A stretch of DNA of 64,000 nt from Ephydatia muelleri (GCA_013339895.1 JABACO010000003.1:9528909-9592908); one strand, 5' to 3'. Positions 29,100 to 40,190 are shown, numbered from the stretch's first letter. Numbers and translations are program-made. Notes: generated by a model from the sequence alone, not told the origin.

Positions 29100-31526
29100 C
29101 TGTCCCCTTGGCATTGCGCTAATGAAAGTTGTAACAATGAATGCAATGAAGCTTTTTATGTCCTTACCGATGAAGAAATGATCTTGCTGCACCTTAGAGC
29201 AGGACATTTGGTGACTTCTGTGTGCAATGCAAACAGAATAGCTAACCTGAAGTTGTATGTCTCCAATCAAAGGAAATGCTGTGATCCCTTCAGTAGTCAT
29301 ATGAAGCCAGTTACTTAATCTATAAGAGCCATCACTTTGGCGATGGTACAGCAGTATAGGACAAGTGATGTCACACTGGTACCTGGCCAGAAGATATGTA
29401 GTGGTTGCAGAATAAAGCTCATCCAACGTCAAATACCTTTGAACAGTATCGATGAGGTGGATATGGGTACTTCATGGGAACCTAGGAGTAGTGGTTCAGA
29501 TGATGGTGATGAACGGGACCTGAGTACCGATTTGTCTTCATTGTTGGTGAGTTTAGGTCAGTCACCTATTGATCGAACCAAGCTTGGAAGGAAAAGGTAT
29601 TGTGAAGACAAGGTGAAGGAGATTGAACAGGGTATTAGAAAGAAGCTGAAGCTAGAGCCATCTAAGGAGGAACAGGAGTATCAGGAACTTTCAGAGCAGC
29701 TGAAGAAGTTTGGTGACAGCTCTACTAGAAGTGAAAAGCTACAGGTGCTTAGTGTCCTTCCTCAGTCCTGGACAATACAAAGAATTGAAAAGGAGTTTGG
29801 GACAACTTTTTACATGGCAAGGTTATCCAAGCAATTGGTGTCTTCTAAAGGAGTACTGTCGACACCAAATTCTCGACCGGGTAAGACACTCTATGCAAGG
29901 ACAGTACAGCTTGTCACAGACTTTTACCAGAGTGATGGGATCAGTCGCATGATGCCAGGGAAGAAAGACTGCATTTCAATGAAGGTTAATGGAGAGAAGG
30001 TATGTGTGCAGAAGCGTTTACTTCTTTCCAATATGCGTGAAGCGCATAAACAGTTTCAAGTAGACCATTTTGGTGTGAAAATTGGTCTCACAAAGTTTAT
30101 GGAGCTTCGTCCTAAGAATGTGGAATTGGCTGGGGCCAGTGGCACTCACAATGTGTGTGTTTGCATGTTGCACCAAAATGTTAAATTGTTGTTTGAAGGG
30201 TGCAAAGTCATTTTCAACAGTGAGAGTATTAAGGAGATGCTCAATGTCTCTGAAGACACACAGGTGACATATAAACATTTCTTGGCCAAGCTATCCGGCA
30301 ATCCTCCACAACCCATCTGCTTCCTTGGGGAGTGCAATTTGTGCAAGAGCAGCAGCACTGAGGTTGGGTGTGATTACTGCAATCACAAAACTGATACCAC
30401 AGAGTGCTCTTACTGTAATAATGTGCCAATGCTGAAGAAAGCATTGATGGAAACATTGAATGATATGGGTGTTGATGATGCTACTTATAAGGCTTGGGTG
30501 AAAGTAGATCTTGACACACTGGAAACATTGACGAAAAATACAGATGATTTTGTTGATGAACTTCTGCAAGGCTTATCAAATCTTTGAATGCATGATTTCA
30601 TAGCCAAACAGCAGGCAGCATTCTTGCATTGCATTGCCATCCAAGGTTTCCACTGGAACAATAACCAGGCCACAATACATCCATTTGTTGTATACTGGAG
30701 GCAAGATTCCTCAAATGCGGCCTCTCTACCTGGAACACCTCAGAATGCTTTGCAGTCATTGAGCTATATTGTTATTTCTGATTGCCTGGTCCATGATGTA
30801 ATCTCAGTACATCTGTTCTTAAAGAGACTTCTTAACTTTTTGACTGTACAAATCCAGGGATTGAAGAAGGTGTATTATTTCACCGATGGAGCTAGTTCAC
30901 AGTATAAAAATAGGAAAAACTTAGTTAACCTGGCTTTCCATATGAATGATTTTAATGTGCAGGCTGAGTGGCATTTCTTTGCCACATCCCATGGGAAAGG
31001 CCCATGTAATGGATTGGGAGGCACTGTGAAGCATTTGGCAACTAAAGCCAGTCTACCGAGGGCTTTTGAGGACCAGATACAATCAGCAATAGAACTGTAC
31101 GAATGGGCAAAAGGGGCCATACCATCGATCCATTTCCAGTATGTTACTACAGCTGACTATGAAGCTGAGGAAATTCTCCTTCGGAAACAATTGGAATCTG
31201 CAATAACTATTGTTGGTACCCACTCCTTTCATGTATACTATCCTATGCATGACAAGACCAACAAGTTAGAAGTGAAGGTCTACTCTTGCTGTCCTGCAAG
31301 TGAAATAGTCAGGGTTTCATCCAACAGGGATCTCCTTGCTATGGAGGACATACATGGCTATATTATCTGTGCATACGACTCCAGATGGTGGCTGGCTTTG
31401 GTGATGGAAAAATACAATGCCCAGGAGGAATTGAAAGTTCGAATTTTTCATCCTGCTGGACCTTCTCCATCATTTTCTTTTCCACGTAGGCTAGATGAAC
31501 TAGTGATTAACCGTGCCCAAGTTTAA
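29100..31526 (+). pseudogene. Sola-like transposase, copy 2, two in-frame stops
   Basis: One continuous frame interrupted by TAA (29316-29318) and TGA (30585-30587), with no frameshift seen. Blocks: a Cys-rich N-terminus (NNECNEAFYVLTDEE; NQRKCCDPF; KICSGCRIKL), an acidic linker, SRMMPGKKD (about 29950), KFMELRPKNV (about 30100), CVCMLHQNVKL (about 30165) and Cys-rich CLGECNLCKSS...CSYCNN (30320-30420). Then come HWNNNQATIHPF (about 30650), YFTDGASSQYKN (about 30885), EWHFFATSHGKG (about 30970) and a C-terminal tail. Compared with copy 1 it lacks about 25-30 residues containing ADFSENYSF just before HWNN, so a presumed catalytic Asp is gone. The internal ATG at 29337 gives the longest open piece before the second stop. 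Confidence 0.8.
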
Positions 31527-31904
31527 TAAAGACCAGCCCAATTACATCCATGGGTCGAGTGTACAACATTCCCAGTGCAGATGGGCTGCAAGCTACACTT
31601 TTACTAAATTATTTGTAGAAACAAATTGTACTGTTGATAAACACATCATATTACGTAATGCTTGTGTAAATTTTGTGGTGAGCTGTTCAAATTAAATCAT
31701 GTAAAGAAATGTACTCTTGTGTTTTTCCAATATTTTCCATACAAAACCTTTGAAGTCCAACACAAATGTTACCATATTAATTGTAAAATCATCCATAAAC
31801 CCATTCGTTGCAATTTTTTTTAAACATTGCATTATGGGACTTAAAAATTAAACATTTTACCCTTCTTGTTGCAATAAACCAATAAATGTCCAATGATTGT
31901 GTTA
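31527..31904. other. 3' non-coding part of Sola-like copy 2
   Basis: Lies between the transposase stop and the right TIR. Contains AAATTAAATC-type AT-rich sequence and no second gene. There is no counterpart of the antisense ORF found in copy 1. Confidence 0.5.
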
Positions 31905-32061
31905 TAGAGAGAAACACCCCCAATGTTGTGATTTGTTTATACAAAGGGTCAAAACTTTGAACCCACATATTTCAAAAGTGGTTTGATCTTTGTATAAAGT
32001 ATAAATGTGAGTATATTTGAAGATATTATGTTTTTCTTATTGACCTGATATGATTTTACCC
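31905..32061. repeat. Right TIR of Sola-like copy 2
   Basis: Ends tgatatgattttaccc, followed by the target duplication attt. Confidence 0.85.
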
Positions 32062-32136
32062 ATTTATGCTACATGTATCTGTCAAAATGTCACTAAAATT
32101 TATTATTTTAGTATGCACCTCTATAGACATGAAGTT

Positions 32137-32345
32137 TGTATGCAATTTGAATGGACAAGAATGTTACAGGGCTAAAGATATGCTCAACTGAACTGCCCGA
32201 GGTCATAAAAAACAAGAAACACTAAATTGCTTGGATTTTTAAATCTGTACACTATAGAGTATACAAATGGACAGCAATCCTATGGGGGAGAGTACATAGG
32301 AAAATAGTGCATAAAATCTAGATAATGATGCTAACAGAGTGGCAA
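32137..32345. repeat. Inverted partner of 26199-26460
   Basis: Starts gtttgtatgcaatttgaatg, ends near tagataatgatgctaacag. It lies directly outside the giant fold-back at 32346. Confidence 0.75.
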
Positions 32346-33900
32346 ATATATGGGATCGTTTCCGCGAAAAGGGACCTAGTGCATATTATAAAATTTGTTA
32401 TAAAAATGCATTATGTTTAAATCGCTGTAACTCCTGAACTACACACTATCTACGTCCTATTTTCAACACGTCATACTACACCATTTCAGTATGTAAAGTT
32501 ATATTTTGGCGTCTTGCACAAACTCTGTGCCGACGTTACAAGATCTGATAGCCCATGGGGTTCAAAAACGCCACATCTTCAGGTAGGAGCATCCAAATCG
32601 TTTTAAATTCGATGCGTACGTAGAGGGGGGGTCCTGTCACTATTGAGTTGTTCTTTTCGTTAATTTTTACATTATCCGTTACGGAGATATACCTGTGCAA
32701 AGTTAATGCACATTTCCAGCTCGATTCACACAATTATTGCATGCAGCCTGCGTTCCATTCTCCCAATTCACAATAAATTTCGATAACTTTCTTTGTTCCG
32801 CCCATTCTCCACCCTTATTCTGCCTAAAACGAAGCTAGCCATTCGTAACACCCATGCAGCGACAATTCAAAGAAGAAGAAGACGTCTCGCTTGGCAAGAC
32901 GATCGTACCAATGGATTGAGTGAATGGTTAATTGCAGTAATCTTGCGCCTCCCACGTCGCAGATGGCCGAATTCAACATGGCTTGCGTAAGGCTATACAT
33001 GTATTTGCTATGCACTTGCATCATCCTCTAGCTCTAGTCATGCAATAAAGCTTTCCTATTTGCTGTAGCCCTTGCTAAAATTCTTGTCACATCCACTCAG
33101 CTATGCTTGCAATGTCAACTTTCAGCTCACGCATAATACATGAACATCAGTGCACTCATGCTGGCTCACACACCTGTATGCATTTGTGCACACACTTGCA
33201 TTGTTGCGTCCTGTACACCATCGTATGACATATTCTTATGCACAACACTCACGAATACAGTACTTGTGGCACACAGTCTGATGATGATGACACACACAAG
33301 CATGTACATTCTACCATTTAACTGTGTGCATTTGTGAGGGGGTTTATGCACTGAGCTTCTGTACTCTTAGTTTAATGCTTGGCATTGTTGCCTGTAGAAG
33401 CATTCCTTATAACAATTCCTCTCTGTGCAGGCTGAGTTTCCCATATAAATGGTTCTTCCTACATGACATAGAGCCCTCACATGTACATAGATATGTGGCG
33501 ACATATAGGATTGGCCGCCCACTGTACGTGCATCATGTCCCCAAAGGATTTGTCCTCTATGTGTGCATAGTTACCATAGGATTGATTATTTGTACGTACA
33601 TCATGTCTTCATAGTCCTCTAGAGGTACAAATACATTGTACATGTTGCAAAGAATAACTATATTTTACCGCAACATGTGTAAAGTTTTTAAATAGTTCCT
33701 ACACACTCACATCATCTTTCTCTACTCAGTGGAGAAGCGTGTAATACAGTTTTCCTATTTGTCTTATTGCTCATTAGCTCATCATTCATTATACCCCCCT
33801 CCCCCCTCCCCCACTCAGCTATGTGACATCTGTACCACTTCACAGTAACTTTGGTCTCTTTTGCCCACACAATTTTCAGCTCACACAGAGTACATGAATG
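32346..33900. repeat. Left arm of the giant fold-back
   Basis: Inverted match to about 37770-39377, best in the outer 700 bp. The inner part has C-rich tract differences (cccccctccccc near 33797) and indels. Confidence 0.75.
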
Positions 33901-34220
33901 CGCCCTAAGGTAGAGTTTTGGTACAGGTGTAGTAAAGCAAATTTAATGCACATGACCAGTCTATTACTAAGCTTTCTATGGGTACTAGGTACAGTGCATG
34001 TCCATTGCTAAGGCTGAGATGTAAGCATATGTTTCTACAGATGCATTCTATGAATGATCCTAACCAATCCTAAGCTTGGCATTAGTGCCCAATGCAGGGT
34101 GTCTTACCCCTAAAACCCTTATCCAATCAAAAATCATCCCAAACTGTTGTTGATATGTTCACAGGTTTGCATCCATATAAAAGTAATTTCATGTGTGCAG
34201 CACTCCAGACATAGCCTTGA
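33901..34220. other. Unmatched sequence inside the giant fold-back
   Basis: No gene or clear repeat recognised; precedes the CCCH coding remnant. Confidence 0.35.
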
Positions 34221-34524
34221 CTACGGCTCAGTTGACCAACTTCTTCCCCTAATAGATGACGGGTTGCTAGTTGGCCAGGTGGCTAAGAAGGGCAGCACCA
34301 GGCGACAGGTCTCAGTTCTCAGCTCCTGGATGGAAGTCTGGAACATGTTCAGATTGCGCCCTAAACTGCTCTTGAGCTGGTGAAGTACCAACACATCATC
34401 TGCCAGCTCTTCGCACCCGACGGCAGTAGCCTTGAGGTATGACAGCTCTTTTGGCAGGCCACAGCTATGGACAAGCTGCATAACCTCTGCTGGGATGTGT
34501 TGAAGAAGGACGTGCTGGTGTGGT

Positions 34525-34785
34525 ATGTCACACATCAGCCCTTTCATGCATGGCAACAGCCAGTTCCAAGCAGGCTCACCACCACACCAGCAGGCACTAC
34601 TCCACCATCTGGTGCACACGGAGCGAGCCACCCACAATACAGGCCAGGAGATTTGCCAGCGTTTCAACTTTGGCAGGTGCAACAAGCGGGCAGAGTGCTA
34701 TTTTATCCACAGGTGCTGGGTCCCAGGCTGTGGCGGAGAGCACTCCGCCAAGATCTGGCCATGTGCTGCACCAGTGGCCCCGTGA
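34525..34785 (+). pseudogene. CCCH-type zinc-finger coding remnant
   Basis: The plus-strand frame reads GQEICQRFNFGRCNKRAEC then YFIHRCWVPGCGGEHSA and ends at a stop just before the minisatellite. The Cys/His spacing with the (F)N-x-G-x-C core resembles the small zinc finger often placed before the recombinase or RT in tyrosine-recombinase retroelements and Crypton-like elements. The upstream frame is interrupted. The opposite strand has a 154-codon frame (34221-34685) with no recognised domain; I take that as the shadow. A tyrosine recombinase fragment occurs elsewhere at 63560-63987, but no link can be shown. Confidence 0.5.
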
Positions 34786-34794
34786 TTTCCAGCG

Positions 34795-36332
34795 AGTTCA
34801 CACTACTCTATGACCAGTTAAGTCACACTACTCTATGCCCAGTGAACTCACACCAGTCTATGACCAGTGAACTCACACCAATCTACGAACAGCAAACTCA
34901 CACCACTCTAGAGACGACCAGCGAGCTCACACCACTCTACAACCAGCGAGCTCACACCACTCTATGACCAGCAAGCTCACACCACTCTACGACCAGCGAG
35001 CTCACACCACTCTACAACCAGCGAGCTCACACCACTCTATGACCAGCAAGCTCACACCACTCTACGACCAGCAAGCTCACACCACTCTGCAAACAGCGAG
35101 CTCACACCACTCTACGACCAGTGAGCTCACACCATTCTACGACCAGTGAGCTCACACCCCTCTACGACCAGTAGAATTCACACCGCTCTATGACCAGTGA
35201 ACTCACACCACTCTATGACCAGCAAGCTCACACCACTCTGCAAACAGCAAGCTCACACCACTCTACGACCAGTGAGCTCGCAACACTCTACGACCAGTAG
35301 AATTCACACCGCTCTATGACCAGTGAACTCACACCACTCTACGACCAGTGAGCTCACACCACTCTACGACCAGTGAGCTCACACGACTTTACGACTAGCG
35401 AGCTCACACCACTCTACGACCAGTGAGCTCACACCACTCTACGACCAGCGAGCTCACACCACTCTACGACCAGCGAGCTCACACCACTCTAAGACCAGCG
35501 AGCTCATACCACTCTACAAGCGAGCTCACACCACTCTACGACCAGTGAGCTCACACCACTCTACGACCAGCAAGCTCACACCACTCTACGACCAGCAAGC
35601 TCACATCACTCTACATGTACAACCAGTAGAATTCACACCGCTCTATGACCAGCTAACTCACACCACTCTACAACCAGCGAGCTCACACCACTCGACGACC
35701 AGCGAGCTCACACCACTCTACGACCAGTGAGCTCACACCACTCTACGACCAGCGAGCTCACACCACTCTACGACCAGCGAGCTCACACCACTCTAAGACC
35801 AGCGAGCTCATACCACTCTACAAGCGAGCTCACACCACTCTACGACCAGTGAGCTCACACCACTCTACGACCAGCAAGCTCACACCACTCTACGACCAGC
35901 AAGCTCACATCACTCTACATGTACAACCAGTAGAATTCACACCGCTCTATGACCAGCTAACTCACACCACTCTACAACCAGCGAGCTCACACCACTCGAC
36001 GACCAGCGAGCTCACACCACTCTATGACCAGCGAGCTCACATCACTCTACGACCAGCAAGCTCACATCCCTCTACAACCAGTAGAATTCACACCGCTCTA
36101 TGACCAGCTAACTCACACCACTCTACAACCAGCGAGCTCACACCACTCGACGACCAGCGAGCTCACACCACTCTATGACCAGCGAGCTCACATCACTCTA
36201 CGACCAGTGAACTCACTCCACTCTACAAACAGCGAGCTCACACCACTCTACGACCAGCGTGCTCACACCACTCTACGATCAGTGAGCTCACACCACTCTA
36301 TGACCAGTGAGCTCACACCACTCTATGACACT
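34795..36332. repeat. 25-bp minisatellite array (~60 copies)
   Basis: The unit is ctcacaccactctacgaccag plus cgag or tgag (25 bp), each unit usually containing the SacI site GAGCTC. Variants carry tatgacc, acaacc or gtagaattcacaccg. A higher-order duplication is visible: a block near 35490-35720 recurs about 304 bp downstream at 35794-36025. Because 25 is not a multiple of 3 and the unit has no stop, the array reads as a 25-aa repeat in every forward frame. The resulting ORFs are not evidence for a protein. Confidence 0.95.
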
Positions 36333-36828
36333 CTAACTTTAACCACAACCTACGCCTTCACCCCGACAATGCCTGGGTTACCTGGCTGCTTGATGGCATT
36401 GGCATACACTGACTCTGTTTCTCTGCTTAAATCACGCAACCTATCCACAGCATACACAAATCCACACACACACATACACACACACACTACACTTACACAT
36501 ATATACATGTGGCACAAACAATAACACTCGAATAATGATGGTACACTGAATGTGTTCTCTGCACCTGTATTCTTTGATCTATTCTATTGAACAGCTCATG
36601 AGGGACATACATGTAGGTTATATCACTTACACTGTAGTGTCCCATAGGACTGGTCCTTTGTACATACATCATATCCCAATAGGACTGCTTGAGACAATTA
36701 AAGAGAATAGAGGACAAGTCATAAGGGATTCCATGGGTCGGCATGTAAGAGGCTTTTTTATTTTTTATGTTTTTCTTAGAGAGGTGCAGAGTTGGATAAT
36801 GAATAATAAACTTTAACTTGCTACTTTT
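36333..36828. other. Sequence after the minisatellite, no gene
   Basis: A CA-rich stretch at 36455-36500 and phrases (cccataggactggtcctttg) resembling those in the arms near 33500-33610 and 38060-38240. Confidence 0.45.
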
Positions 36829-37308
36829 GTCTGTGTAAACTTACCATGGGCCGTGACCTACCACAATCTGCGGGATAGGGTAGCTACAATAAAATTCATT
36901 GCCACAGGCCATGCAGGAACAACACAGGCCATGCAGGACCATAGCCCTTCAAAAAATTAATAATAATAAACTTTACATGCGTGGTGCACCGTTTTCCATC
37001 AAGAAGACGCAGCACACAGTGTTGCAGGTCACACTAGTTATATGCAGGGAATGAAGTGAGTGTTCAAGTACTCCTAAAAGGGTATAGCAAGGGCGGGATG
37101 GGAAGCACAGCACTTTGTACTAATTGTGAGAAGGCTAGGCCAGGAACAGAAATCTGATGGAGTGCAATAACACTTGTTGAATTCCCTGCATTCAAACTAG
37201 TGATGCAACATTGTACTGCTGGCCTGGCAATGAATATTGTTGTACCCACCTATCATTGCAGATTGTGGTGGGTCCCCCCCCCCCCCCTTGGTAAGTTTAC
37301 ACAAACAT
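36829..37308. mobile_element. ~480-bp MITE with TIRs
   Basis: Left end tgtgtaaacttaccatggg...ctaccacaatctgc (36829-36870), right end gcagattgtggtggg, a C15 tract, then cttggtaagtttacaca (37260-37308). The interior has a duplicated phrase ggccatgcagga near 36907 and 36930. Non-coding. Confidence 0.75.
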
Positions 37309-37658
37309 ACCTTAGCAAGCTAGTAACAATTTCATTATTCTGCTGTTGACAGACTCCCAAATGCTTTTACAGGTGAAAGGTAGAGTGCTAGATAATGAGT
37401 GTAACTGAGCGAAAAAGTATACTTTTAGAGAAGACTACAAGCAACAATGCAGAGAAAAACCACAGTGAGTACGAAAGCAGTTACAGAAATTGAGAATAGA
37501 ATCAGTTGCCTCTTAATCTGTTCATCGAATAGAACGCTGTGAAGAGGAAATGTTCAGAGAGGCAGACCTTACACTTGAATGTATTTGGATGTACCATCAT
37601 TATTAGAGAGTGTTATAATGTTGCCATATGTGTCACGCTGCATAAGTGTTGTTGTGTT

Positions 37659-37660
<2 letters not shown>

Positions 37661-37698
<38 letters not shown>
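37661..37698. repeat. (GT)n microsatellite
   Basis: About 19 GT units inside the fold-back element. Confidence 0.95.
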
Positions 37699-37699
<1 letters not shown>

Positions 37700-37769
37700 A
37701 AGTGATGGGCTCAAGAATTGTACAGTGCTATTTGCACAACGTATACACATGCATAAGGGTGTGTGAACC

Positions 37770-39377
37770 GGTATGAGGGCATGTTCACGCACTCCAATAT
37801 GGTGTGGGCAAAAAGAGACTTGAAGTCAGCATAAGCAGCAACAGTTGAGGCATAAAAAAATGAGAAGTTGAGCAAGTTGAGCAAGGGTTATGCGAAATAA
37901 GAAAGCTTTATTACACACTTCTCTACTAGAGAAAGACTATGCATAGGCATGTTGTGGTAAATATAGTGTTATTCTTTGCACATGAATGTATACAGTGATG
38001 TACAGTGTATGCAAGCACAAAGAACCAATCCAATGGAACACAGAGGATCAATATACAGGGACAAAATGTGCGTACAAAGGACCAATCATATGGGCCTATG
38101 GGGACACAATGCATGTACAAAAGAACAATCCTTTAGGACACGAGGTTCCTGTGTGTACAAAGGACCAACCCTACGGGGATCGGATGCACAAATAGAGGAC
38201 CAATCCTATGAGCACACGATGCACGTACACTCGTCCAATCCTATGGGATGCTGCATGTAGCTACACATATAGTTATGTACATGTGAGAGCTCTATGTCAG
38301 GTACGAAGAAACATTTATATGGGAAATCCAGCCTGCACAAAGAGGAGTTGTTATAAGGAATGCGTCGGCAACCATGCAAGGGAAAAACGAAGAGAGTGGT
38401 ACAGAAGCTCAGTACATAAACCCACTCAAAAATGCACACAGTTAAATAGAATAGATCCCGTGCATGTGACAAAGTGTGGTGTTAAAGTGTGTCATCATCA
38501 TCAGACAGAGTGGGTGTTGTGGATAAAAATATGCCATACGATAGTGTACAGGTTTATGTACGCAACAATTCAAGTGTGTGCACAATTGCAGGAGACTGTG
38601 TCAGTGCATGTTCACGCATTATGCATGAGCTGAAAATTGTAAATACAACCGATGTCATTGCAAGCGTAGCTTAGTGGGCGTGACAAGAATTTTAGCAAGG
38701 GCTATACTAATAGCAAATTGGAAGCTTTATTACATGACTAGAGGATGATGCAAGTGTGTAGCAAATAGCCTTACTCACGCCGTGTTGAATACTGCCACCC
38801 CGCGACGTGGGAGGCGCAAGAATACTGCAACGATCCATCAATTTGTGTTCTTCTTTTAATTCACTGGTATAAACTCGCTGCCTGGGTGAGGCAAAATTGT
38901 TGCAAACGGCTGGCTTAGTTTTAGGCAGAGAATGGGCGGAACAAAGAAGTTATTGTGGATTGGGAGAATGAAACGCGTGTTGCATACAATAATGGTGCTC
39001 ATCGAGCAGGAAATGTGCATTAACTTTGCACAGCTGTATCTCTGTAACGGATAACATAAAAATTAGCAAACTGAAAAAATCAATAGCGACAGGACTCCTC
39101 TACATACACACTGAATTTGAAACGAATTCGACGCTCCTACCTGAAGATGTGGCAGTTTCGAACCCCATGGGTAATCAGGTCTCATAACGTCGGCACGGAG
39201 CTTGTGTAAGACACGAAAATATAGATCTACATACAGTAATGGTGTGCTATGAAGTGTTGAAAATAGAAAGTCAATAGCATTTACAGTTCGGAAGTTATAG
39301 CGATTTAAACGTAAGGCATTTTTATAACAAATTTTATAATATGCACTAGGTCCCTTTTCGCGGAAACGATCCCATAT
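37770..39377. repeat. Right arm of the giant fold-back
   Basis: Inverted match to 32346-33900. It includes the 38005-38260 minisatellite, which is shorter and more decayed in the left arm (33460-33620). Confidence 0.75.
38005..38260. repeat. Degenerate ~40-bp tandem repeat
   Basis: The phrase acaaaggaccaatcctatgg (with variants) recurs about six times, near 38022, 38076, 38118, 38157, 38195 and 38235. The spaced word atgcacgtac also recurs. Confidence 0.75.
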
Positions 39378-40190
39378 ATGGGTCAGTTTCCGAGAAAATG
39401 AAAAGTGGCGTATGTATATAAAAATTTATTAAAATGCTTCACGTTTGAATCGCTAAAACTCCATAACATTTTAAGCAATCAACGTCCTATTTCGAACACT
39501 TCGTGCCACACCACTTTTCTCTATGAAAATCGACTTTGGTGTCTTACCCTTGCTCCTTGCTGACGTTACAAGGCACAGTACCCCGAGGGGTTCAAAATCC
39601 AGTAGCTCCCTGCAGGAATGTCCAAATCGCTTCAAAATCGATATCACGTAAAGGAGTCCTGTCGCTATTGATTTCTGCAGATCATTGATTTTTACCTTAT
39701 CCGTTATGGAGATACAGCAATGCAAAGCAAGTCCACGTTTCCCGCTCGAATCGTGCCTTTCTAAGTCCTTGAACCGCTTCCATTCTCCCGAGTGGGACTG
39801 AGAAAGGCGCGATTCGAGCGGGAAACGTGGACTTGCTTTGCATTGCTGTATCTCCATAACGGATAAGGTAAAAATCAACGATCTGCAGAAATCAATAGCG
39901 ACAGGACTCCTTTACGTGCATATCGAATTTTGAAGCGATTTGGACATTCCTGCAGGGAGCTACCTGGATTTTGAACCCCTCGGTTTACTGTGCCTTGTAA
40001 TGTTGGCAAGGAGCAAGGGTAAAACACCAAAGTCGATTTTCGTAGAGAGAAGTGGTGTGGCACGAAGTGTTCGAAATAGGACGTTGATTCCTTAAACCGT
40101 TATGGAGTTTTAGCATTTCAAATGTGAAGCATTTTAATAACTTTATATATATATATACGCCACTTTTCATTTTCTCGGAAACTGACGCAT
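39378..40190. mobile_element. Fold-back element, core family member (complete)
   Basis: Ends gggtcagtttccgagaaaat and the reverse complement near 40160-40187. Arms of about 380 bp are nearly perfect around a centre at about 39790 (gaatcgtgcctttct / agaaaggcgcgattcgag). Hallmarks: atcaacgtcctattt, gctgacgttacaaggcac, ggagtcctgtcgctattga and tatccgttatggagata. It abuts the giant fold-back with only an ATATAT-like junction between them. The reading frames inside are palindrome shadows. Confidence 0.9.

Larger units (their letters stand above)
28420..32061 (+). mobile_element. 3.6 kb Sola-like DNA transposon with 4-bp target duplication
   Basis: The ends GGGTAAAATCATATCAGGTC (28420) and the exact reverse complement ending at 32061 are flanked by attt (28416-28419) and attt (32062-32065). 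Inverted similarity continues inward (cccccaatgttgtgatttgt; ccctttgtataaacaaatca), so each TIR is about 190 bp with small gaps. One reading frame (29100-31526) encodes the same transposase type as copy 1. A 4-bp duplication and DDE/D-like protein agree with the Sola superfamily; this assignment is from memory of the family, not from a search. Confidence 0.85.
27319..32140. mobile_element. Fold-back complex split by the Sola-like element
   Basis: Left arm 27319-27535 matches the reverse complement of 28200-28419 plus 32062-32140. Phrases are tcctgacacat-type sequence, gcaacagtttgtttct, catatttttggatac and ctgtcaaaatg/ttttgacag. The centre (27536-28174) is a fold-back of the core family. The Sola-like element sits inside the right arm, and removing it with one copy of its 4-bp duplication restores the match. 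This fixes the order of insertion. Confidence 0.75.
32346..39377. mobile_element. Giant fold-back element (~7.0 kb) with ~1.6 kb arms
   Basis: Outer ends are tatatgggatcgtttccgcg (from 32350) and its reverse complement (to 39377). The left arm 32346 to about 33900 and the right arm about 37770-39377 match in inverted orientation over their whole length with gaps. Matching landmarks: tggcgtcttgcacaa/ttgtgtaagacac; atgggcggaacaaag near 32800 and 38935; gacaagaattttagcaaggg near 33080 and 38685; gtggtaaatatagtgttatt near 33650 and 37960. The outer 400 bp are the core fold-back family. The centre carries a CCCH finger remnant, a 25-bp minisatellite array and a nested MITE. No complete transposase gene is present. 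Confidence 0.8.

Noticed and set aside
29067-29432. Minus-strand 121-codon ORF at the start of Sola-like copy 2
   Set aside because: The plus frame here continues the transposase (NQRKCCDPF, KICSGC) in register with the main frame, so the minus frame is its shadow.
34221-34685. Minus-strand 154-codon ORF in the giant fold-back
   Set aside because: Composition is plausible but no domain is recognised, and the plus strand over part of it gives a recognisable CCCH finger. Treated as a shadow.
34964-36524. Several 60-166-codon ORFs of the SSHHSTTSELTPLYDQ type
   Set aside because: The 25-bp minisatellite is open in all forward frames, so these ORFs are automatic and not evidence of a protein.
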